From JBFGJY01 sp041576975 (GTDB lineage: Bacteria > Pseudomonadota > Gammaproteobacteria > UBA4575), in assembly GCA_041576975.1 (NCBI GenBank), contig JBFGJY010000078.1, forward strand, positions 1 through 10,795: a stretch of 10,795 nucleotides of DNA. Reading direction: 5' to 3'. The position numbers and the translations under genes were made by a program. Shown here in pieces: positions 6,689 through 10,795 of the stretch (position 1 is its first letter; each line of letters opens with the position of its first letter). The notes beneath the pieces are model-generated. The model had not been told where the DNA came from and ran no database searches. It saw only the letters and a list, made by a program, of their open reading frames with translations.

Positions 6689-7114
6689 ATGTTACAAGTT
6701 TATTTTGATCGTTTTGCAATTACCTTATCAAGCATATGCGCAATCCATTGCGTCGCTCTACCCATTGTTGCAAGCATAATTCCTTTATTGGCGACAACTG
6801 TATATCATGGCAACTCTATTCATGATTTTTGGTTTCATCAATTTATACTCATATTTATCTTACCACTTAGTATATTTGCATTGATCGCTGGATATCGTTG
6901 CCATAAAAACCTTACACCGATTCTAATTGGCACTTTAGGATTAATTATCCTTGTTTTAACGGCTTTATTTGCAGAATTTTTAATTGCCAAACAGATCATC
7001 TCTTACACAGGCGAGACCATGCTTACTATATTTGGCGGAATAATTCATGCAGTTGGTCATATCACTAATATTTTCGCCACAAAGACATTTCGAACAAGCT
7101 GTTCAACAGAATAA
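6689..7114 (+). CDS. MerC-domain membrane protein
   Basis: Small inner-membrane protein of 141 residues with four predicted helices (about 13-36, 50-70, 76-97, 108-128). The first helix carries SSICAIHCVALP, giving C17, H20 and C21, the metal-binding pattern of the MerC family (mercury-ion transporters). Further histidines (H40, H45, H50, H72, H120, H124) and C71 lie in loops or helix ends. No other mer gene is present. Because it follows zur by 9 nt behind a Zur box, I infer a role in zinc rather than mercury handling, for instance uptake across the inner membrane or a zinc-sparing function; the sequence does not prove this. A good Shine-Dalgarno is lacking, suggesting coupling to zur translation. 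Confidence 0.85.
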   Translation: MLQVYFDRFAITLSSICAIHCVALPIVASIIPLLATTVYHGNSIHDFWFHQFILIFILPLSIFALIAGYRCHKNLTPILIGTLGLIILVLTALFAEFLIAKQIISYTGETMLTIFGGIIHAVGHITNIFATKTFRTSCSTE

Positions 7115-7135
7115 ATAATAATTTAATAAGATAAA

Positions 7136-7164
7136 GTCCGCTTACGGCTAAAAGCGACCATTCA
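7136..7164 (+). repeat. GTCCGCTT dispersed hairpin repeat, copy A
   Basis: Starts GTCCGCTT and ends AAAGCGACCATTCA. CGCTT and AAGCG can pair into a short stem. It is one of four intergenic copies, all in the same orientation, and lies 21 bases after the merC-like stop. Confidence 0.6.
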
Positions 7165-7318
7165 ATATTACTAAACCATAATCAAGGAAAGGACTAAATC
7201 GGAAAAATGGCAAAGGAAACATGGAAGGAGTATCGCATCCAGCTTATCTCTCATTTGACGTGAAGCAAGCTGGGTACGGTATTCAAATCTTCAAATTATA
7301 AGTATTATTTCAGCGTAA

Positions 7319-7573
7319 TCATTTTGACTCTGAATAAAACTTTTCTGCTTTTTCCAAATTACCCTCAGGATCTTTCAAGAATTTGATTTTTGAATTCTCA
7401 TTGCCGAAGCAGTAGATCTTGCCATTGATGGTCATATTGACGGAACAATCGGTTTGGTAGTGATTACCTAGTGATAGGCTAGTGGCACACAGATTGTCGA
7501 ATTCACCTTCAGCAGCAAAGGCGACGAAAGAAATGCTGACGATTATTAAAGTAAGAAAGATTCTTAGTATCAT
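7319..7573 (-). CDS. Exported YHS-domain-like small protein
   Basis: An 84-residue protein. The longer frame begins at 7648, but the ATG at 7573 is chosen because GGGAG (7580-7584) lies six bases upstream and a clean signal peptide follows: a hydrophobic stretch at about 2-19 with a cleavage site after AFA at residue 20. The mature part resembles the YHS domain seen in small periplasmic proteins, with NLCATSLSLGNHYQTDC, then KIYCFGNENSKIKFL and a terminal NLEKAEKFY helix. Cysteines C29, C43 and C55 are the likely metal-binding or structural residues. Metal binding is a family-based inference; the partner is unknown. It is flanked by repeat copies A and B and has no close operon partner. Confidence 0.8.
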   Translation of the reverse strand: MILRIFLTLIIVSISFVAFAAEGEFDNLCATSLSLGNHYQTDCSVNMTINGKIYCFGNENSKIKFLKDPEGNLEKAEKFYSESK

Positions 7574-7689
7574 GACGAACTCCCTAAAATAGGTTGAACA
7601 AGAAGACCTTGCAGACCGGTTTTCGACCCATACATGTATTAAAAACATATCACAGCATCACATCAGCAATAAATCTACTATATACAAAC

Positions 7690-7718
7690 GTCCGCTTAAG
7701 GTCGAAAGCGGTCACTCC
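7690..7718 (+). repeat. GTCCGCTT dispersed hairpin repeat, copy B
   Basis: Best-formed hairpin of the four: CCGCTT at 7692-7697 pairs perfectly with AAGCGG at 7706-7711 across an 8-nt loop, and the outer bases G7690 and C7713 can also pair. The copy ends GGTCACTCC. It lies between the YHS-domain gene and the 27-residue membrane protein gene. Confidence 0.65.
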
Positions 7719-7795
7719 AAAGCCTCTCAAAAATTAGAATATATATAAGATTGACTGATGTAGCATCAATTTACCAGAGATGGAAGTTCACAGAC

Positions 7796-7879
7796 TTATT
7801 TCTTCTTAAACAAAAACCAAGTTATTACGGCTATGAATATAAACATGAAGATAACAGTCGCAATCTCGCCTATGCTCAT
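7796..7879 (-). CDS. 27-residue single-helix membrane protein
   Basis: A very short but well-formed gene: ATG at 7877-7879, AAGGA at 7886-7890 six bases upstream, and a stop at 7796-7798. The product opens MSIGEIATVIF, continues as one uninterrupted hydrophobic helix (about residues 5-24, with a single Trp) and ends in KKK, which by the positive-inside rule puts the C-terminus in the cytoplasm. The shape recalls CcoQ-like or other oxidase-associated small subunits, but no oxidase genes are nearby and I do not recognise the family. It is 67 nt downstream of the broken nuclease gene on the same strand and could share its transcript. Confidence 0.55.
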   Translation of the reverse strand: MSIGEIATVIFMFIFIAVITWFLFKKK

Positions 7880-7946
7880 CACTCATCCTTTTCAAGCACA
7901 TAATTAATCAATTACTCATCATTATTAACTTATTTTGATTGTTAAA

Positions 7947-8462
7947 CTATTTATTCTTCCGCCACTCCCACGGCTTCACTCTCTCATTCTCAGGCAACTT
8001 CCAAATCCCTGCTTTGTTTTCTTGAGCATCCTTTTCATAATCATATAGTTCTTTTGACACTGCATATTCTGGATAGGCATACGCATAACCACCACGAACT
8101 AATTCACCATTGAACCATAACTCCCCAATATACACTTACCCCACAATACGCTCGTAGCGATCAATATTGATTTTAAAAATGGTAACTACTTTACCTGCAA
8201 CATAATCGGCTAAGGCATCTCTAGATTTTCTCCAGAAAGGTTGGCCACGTTCGGGTGCATCAATTTCTGCTAAACGTACACGAAATTGTGTGTCCTCGAT
8301 AAGAATCGTGATGGAATCACCGCCTGCTCCTTTAATGAACTTTCCTTCATATTGACTAGCAGATGCAAATGTAGAAAGTAAGAGGCCACAGCCTTGTAAT
8401 AGAACTGTAACAATTAATAGTATTCGCACAGTATTTGTGCATGCTCGCGGTATTAATTTCAC
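7947..8462 (-). pseudogene. Staphylococcal-nuclease-like (SNase) gene interrupted by an in-frame TAA
   Basis: The two halves read in the same frame and together make one exported SNase-domain protein; a TAA at 8136-8138 separates them. The first half has a signal or lipoprotein-type N-terminus (LLQGC; also a possible cleavage after ASA) and the catalytic motif RLAEIDAPE, whose R, D and E match R35, D40 and E43 of S. aureus nuclease, plus DRYER supplying R87. The second half, VYIGELWFNGELVRGGYAYAYPEYA..NKAGIW, is the normal C-terminal strand and helices. The stop falls four codons after the R87 equivalent, within a core strand. I chose GTG at 8462 because a basic n-region and hydrophobic core follow; a TTG at 8492 would add ten residues. 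Recent nonsense mutation, sequencing error and readthrough are all possible. A GTG directly follows the TAA, but the downstream part alone lacks the catalytic residues. Confidence 0.8.
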
Positions 8463-8494
8463 AACCGTAATTTCTTCCAAGCCATTAAACAAAA

Positions 8495-8508
8495 ATGATA
8501 TATATCAA
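8495..8508. promoter_or_regulatory. Possible FNR/Anr-type operator
   Basis: ATGATATATATCAA matches the FNR-family consensus TTGAT-N4-ATCAA at nine of ten fixed positions. Inside it TGATATATATCA (8496-8507) is a perfect palindrome. It lies between the divergent nuclease-like gene and the small DRR-rich gene. AT-rich DNA makes chance occurrence possible. Confidence 0.35.
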
Positions 8509-8577
8509 TGCGCATATGTACATATAAATCATAATCCGTAAACTTTTTCCGTTGGATTTTTAGGTTGGGAGTTGGTT

Positions 8578-8805
8578 ATGTCTGAAGTGTCTCAGCGCCG
8601 TAAAGGTGTTAAAGCAAATTCTTATAAAGCAAATCGTCGAGAAAAAGAGGATCGACGATCTTTTGGGCCATCAGCTCTATTTCCTATTATTGACAGTAGC
8701 GGCAAGGTCGTGAAAAAAGATCGGCGTTCGATGCCGGATCGGCGCATTGCTAATATTCAGGTCAAAGCGCACTATCTACACATCAGAGATAAAGTCTTAA
8801 AGTGA
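8578..8805 (+). CDS. Small basic protein with repeated DRR motifs, unknown function
   Basis: A 75-residue cytoplasmic-type protein without a signal peptide or membrane segment. The ATG at 8578 is preferred over an in-frame TTG six bases earlier because GGGAG at 8567-8571 is spaced six bases from it. The N-terminal third is very basic (SQRRKGVKANSYKANRREK); DRR recurs three times, in KEDRRSF, KKDRRSM and PDRRIAN, bracketing a hydrophobic segment ALFPIIDSSGKVV. I do not recognise the family. The charge suggests nucleic-acid or acidic-partner binding, which is only a guess. It stands alone, divergent from the broken nuclease. Confidence 0.6.
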   Translation: MSEVSQRRKGVKANSYKANRREKEDRRSFGPSALFPIIDSSGKVVKKDRRSMPDRRIANIQVKAHYLHIRDKVLK

Positions 8806-8842
8806 TTTAATGCTTCTTAACCTCTTTATCCCCATCTGCAAC

Positions 8843-8953
8843 TTAGAAGACTTTGCCTTTGTAGGTAAGTACGTTGCTTACGTTAGAACACGTGACATAG
8901 AAGTATGCGAGTGCGGCAATGAAGAATAGGTTGAAAAAGGATTTTCTAATCAC
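8843..8953 (-). CDS. Doubtful 36-residue membrane peptide
   Basis: From GTG at 8951-8953 to TAA at 8843-8845. The translation has a basic start (MIRKS), a hydrophobic aromatic stretch (FFNLFFIAALAYFYV) and a polar tail ending YKGKVF. No Shine-Dalgarno is visible and an in-frame TGA lies five codons upstream. It lies beyond the terminator of the lipoprotein gene on the same strand. It could be a small gene, a decayed gene end or chance. Confidence 0.2.
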   Translation of the reverse strand: MIRKSFFNLFFIAALAYFYVTCSNVSNVLTYKGKVF

Positions 8954-8990
8954 ATAAACATTTAATCATTTATGTAATTGCATTAAAAGA

Positions 8991-9012
8991 AAGCCCGACG
9001 TTAATCGGGCTT
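8991..9012 (-). terminator. Rho-independent terminator for the lipoprotein gene
   Basis: AAGCCCGA (8991-8998) pairs with TCGGGCTT (9005-9012) across a six-base loop. On the minus strand the stem is followed by TTTCTTTT. It lies about 93 bases after the lipoprotein stop. The plus strand carries TTCTTT inside and after the right arm, so it may also stop transcription arriving from the DRR-rich gene. Confidence 0.8.
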
Positions 9013-9104
9013 CTTTGTGTGATTGGATTTATGGCGATGATGTAAAAGCAGGAACTTCTATTGTTGCGCAGCAGGCGATTCGGATATTTGCTGAATTTTA
9101 ATTA

Positions 9105-9497
9105 TTATAAAAGTGCTTTCTTCATCTCTGCAATTAATTCATTGTCCCAAGTCTTCTGCCCGACTATACTGAGTCGAGATTTAGCTGTATTTACTTTCAC
9201 ATAGACTTTATCTTTCCCTGCTGGGTTTAACCAAACTCCTATAGTTTCTCCACCTGACCTAGCTGAGAGATCCACTTTTATTGGTCGATAACCTTCCACA
9301 TAGTTGGTTTCATTTTTCTTAACTTTAAAGCCTAAGGCAGTAAGTGCATCAACTGCTGCTGCCTGGGTATCTTCCATTGTTTCATAAAATACTTCATGTA
9401 GATCATCATCTGACTGTTCTGGTGTCGAAGCACAACTTGAAACGAGTAATGCAATTAGAAATATTAGAACTGTTTTAAATAAGTAAATCTGCTTCAT
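9105..9497 (-). CDS. Predicted lipoprotein of unknown function
   Basis: A 130-residue protein with a lipoprotein signal: basic start MKQIYLFK, hydrophobic core and lipobox VSSC with the lipidated cysteine at C22. The mature domain (about 35-130) is compact: an acidic helix (ETMEDTQAAAVDALTALGF), then VKKNETNYVEGYRPIKVDLSA, GGETIGVWLNPAGKDKVYVKV and a C-terminal helix ELIAEMKKAL. This alpha-beta pattern resembles small conserved lipoproteins of unknown role; I cannot assign a family. AAGGAG at 9504-9509, six bases from the ATG, fixes the start. The residue after the cysteine is Ala, not Asp, so Lol-dependent transport to the outer membrane is expected. It is monocistronic, ending at a clear terminator. 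Confidence 0.8.
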   Translation of the reverse strand: MKQIYLFKTVLIFLIALLVSSCASTPEQSDDDLHEVFYETMEDTQAAAVDALTALGFKVKKNETNYVEGYRPIKVDLSARSGGETIGVWLNPAGKDKVYVKVNTAKSRLSIVGQKTWDNELIAEMKKALL

Positions 9498-9897
9498 TTT
9501 TTGCTCCTTGCTATAGATAGATAAAGCTAAGACGCGGTTGATAACAAAGAATCACTATTTGATTTTTATTTGCTTTGAATTTTCCAACCACTAGACTTCA
9601 AATAAGTTTGTAGAATTCACATGTATTTTCAACTAAATATTGATTAAAGGTTGGTATTTAGGTGTAGCTGGAAATTAAATTGGATGTCCGCTTTGGTTAG
9701 CGGTCATTCAATAATCTTGTAAAGAACCCATGTAGTGCGCATCGTGAAGCACATCGACACATCGAAAACGACAAATTTCTCAGAAGTAATATGAGAACCT
9801 CATAAAGATCCACACGAAGGAAATTCAAAAGCAGGCAGTGCTTGTCTGCGTTAATGATGCGATACTTATGTTCCACGTAAAGCTTCTAAGGTGCTCC
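9498..9897. other. Long intergenic region between the lipoprotein and psiE-like genes
   Basis: About 400 bases between divergent starts. It holds the lipoprotein ribosome site at 9504-9509, repeat copy C at 9686-9710, a short tandem (ACATCGAC then ACATCGAA, 9751-9766), a small palindrome ATGAG-AAC-CTCAT at 9791-9803 and the psiE ribosome site near 9888. No convincing Pho box or CRP site was found, and I see no gene. Confidence 0.5.
9686..9710 (+). repeat. GTCCGCTT dispersed hairpin repeat, copy C
   Basis: Starts GTCCGCTTTGG and ends AGCGGTCATTCA. CCGCT (9688-9692) pairs with AGCGG (9699-9703). It is about four bases shorter in the loop than the other copies. It lies upstream of the psiE-like gene. 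Confidence 0.65.
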
Positions 9898-10386
9898 ATG
9901 CAAAAGCCTGAGCAAAAAGAAAAAATGATAGGTGGGCTGCGCGAACTGCGCGAGAATTGGGACATTTTTACCTTCTATGAGCGCTTTGAACATATAGTCG
10001 CACTAATCCTGACCGCAGCGATTGCGGTGGTCATCGTTGCCGCTCTAATCCGTCTTCTTCGTAACATTTTTACCTATTTAGTGCTTGGGACACTTGATCC
10101 GACGAATTACGAAGTATTCCAGACTGTGTTCGGGATGATCATGACACTGCTCATCGCTATGGAGTTCAAACATTCCATCTTGCGAGTAATAGTTCGTCGT
10201 GAGAGTATCGTTCAGGTTAAGACTGTGTTGCTAATAGCGTTGCTAGCGCTATCACGCAAGTTTATTATTATTGACATAAGTAGCACGTCGCCCGGCACGT
10301 TAGCCGCTCTCGCGTTTGCTGTGATTGCATTGGGTGTAATCTATTGGTTGATACGCGAGCGAGACGATAGGGTTACCGACAACTAG
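9898..10386 (+). CDS. PsiE-family (phosphate-starvation-inducible) membrane protein
   Basis: A 162-residue inner-membrane protein with four predicted helices (about 33-56, 75-92, 105-127, 133-152). Family-typical blocks are FYERFEHIVALILTA, GTLDPTNYEVFQTVFGMIM and LLIAMEFKHSILRVIVRRESIVQVKTVLLIALLALSRKFIIID. The molecular role of PsiE proteins is unknown; E. coli psiE responds to phosphate starvation, but no Pho box is seen here. The longer frame from 9838 adds 20 residues of unlikely sequence; the ATG at 9898 has AAGGTG four bases upstream and fits the family start. Its base composition is visibly richer in G and C than the AT-rich surroundings, and repeat copies C and D flank it, both suggesting it may have arrived separately. 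Confidence 0.85.
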   Translation: MQKPEQKEKMIGGLRELRENWDIFTFYERFEHIVALILTAAIAVVIVAALIRLLRNIFTYLVLGTLDPTNYEVFQTVFGMIMTLLIAMEFKHSILRVIVRRESIVQVKTVLLIALLALSRKFIIIDISSTSPGTLAALAFAVIALGVIYWLIRERDDRVTDN

Positions 10387-10498
10387 TATAAGTCAAGCCT
10401 TTAGGGCCACATGTGTTACTTAACATAAAAGCAGTAACGCGATCAAAGGGGTATTTTATCTTTATCGCACAACTCCGTTTTGCACCAATCTTTCGAGC

Positions 10499-10528
10499 GT
10501 CCGCTTTGGGTCGTTAACAGTCATTGAA
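10499..10528 (+). repeat. GTCCGCTT dispersed hairpin repeat, copy D (degenerate)
   Basis: Starts GTCCGCTTTGGGTCG and ends CAGTCATTGA. The right arm, TTAACAG, has lost most of the pairing seen in copy B. It lies 112 bases after the psiE-like stop. Confidence 0.55.
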
Positions 10529-10587
10529 TCATGGATGGTTATTCAAGTCTCAGATATTTATGCTATTTGTCTAAGCGAAGACTCCAT

Positions 10588-10794
10588 CTATAAACAATAA
10601 TTCCTTCTAACTCCTCCCCATATTTCCTTCTCGTTTCCTTTACCTTCATCATTAAAGAAGTTTTTAAAAATTCGTGGTAATAACAAGCCTGATGCTGTAT
10701 GAAATGGTTGGCCCAATACCCCTGTATTTTGGGAAAGGATGGGCTTATTCTTACAAAACACTGAGATCGCGAGTATGCTCCAGAATGCCGCATA
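10588..10794 (-). CDS. Possible partial reading frame open at the right edge
   Basis: Two overlapping minus-strand frames run off the window edge. One (10588-10794, 68 codons without an internal stop) starts hydrophobic, AAFWSILAISVFCKNKPIL, and ends GGVRRNYCL. The other, from an ATG at 10793 to a stop at 10563, gives a basic Ser/Arg-rich N-terminus and a Lys/Glu-rich tail. I recognise neither and cannot tell which, if any, is coding. It may be the end of a gene or a decayed element continuing beyond the window. Confidence 0.2.
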   Translation of the reverse strand, partial: YAAFWSILAISVFCKNKPILSQNTGVLGQPFHTASGLLLPRIFKNFFNDEGKGNEKEIWGGVRRNYCL

Positions 10795-10795
10795 A

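Noticed and set aside
7207..7263. 18-residue frame starting MAKETWKEYR
   Set aside because: Too short, no convincing ribosome site, an in-frame stop just upstream, and nothing recognisable.
9731..9765. CRP-like site CGTGA-N6-TCGAC upstream of psiE
   Set aside because: The second half-site matches TCACA at only two positions.
7136..10528. GTCCGCTT repeats as a CRISPR array or integron attC sites
   Set aside because: Spacing is irregular (hundreds to thousands of bases), there are no cas genes or integron integrase, and the copies lack the RYYYAAC/GTTRRRY core sites of attC.

Overview
The window reads as a low-GC gammaproteobacterial chromosome. The evidence is a ubiquinone hydroxylase of the Coq7 type, an Enterobacteria-type SpeD, a Crp/Vfr regulator with the DNA-contact residues of E. 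coli CRP, a TonB-ExbB-ExbD energiser and a Zur repressor with a canonical gammaproteobacterial Zur box. I cannot name the genus. The order coq7 - speD - osmC - crp matches, as I recall it, the surroundings of vfr in Pseudomonas aeruginosa, so the left third looks like ancestral core chromosome.

Layout. Positions 1-1594 (+): the 3' part of a GlcF-like iron-sulfur oxidoreductase subunit, open at the left edge, overlapping coq7. A convergent junction with an 11-bp inverted repeat follows. Positions 1657-2939 (-): an OsmC-family gene followed by speD, divergent from crp (3023-3661, +). crp converges on a four-gene minus-strand operon, exbB - exbD - exbD - tonB (6081 to 3883), after which lies a small fragment resembling the C-terminus of an outer-membrane barrel. 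The operon diverges from zur - merC-like (6218-7114, +), and a near-perfect Zur box lies between them. This centre is best read as a zinc-responsive module: Zur probably controls both its own operon and the energiser that would drive a TonB-dependent metal receptor. No receptor is visible in the window.

Positions 7115-10795 are accessory in character: short isolated genes, long spacers, a YHS-domain exported protein, a 27-residue membrane protein, a staphylococcal-nuclease-like gene broken by an in-frame stop, a small DRR-rich protein, a lipoprotein and a PsiE-family membrane protein. Four copies of a roughly 25-30 bp hairpin-like repeat beginning GTCCGCTT lie only in intergenic DNA here, all in the same orientation. 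Two pairs bracket single genes (YHS and psiE).

The points most worth a second look are the shared Zur operator, the pair of ExbD proteins in which one has Asn in place of the essential membrane Asp, the dispersed GTCCGCTT repeat, and the interrupted nuclease. I saw no rRNA, tRNA, CRISPR array, prophage or complete insertion sequence.
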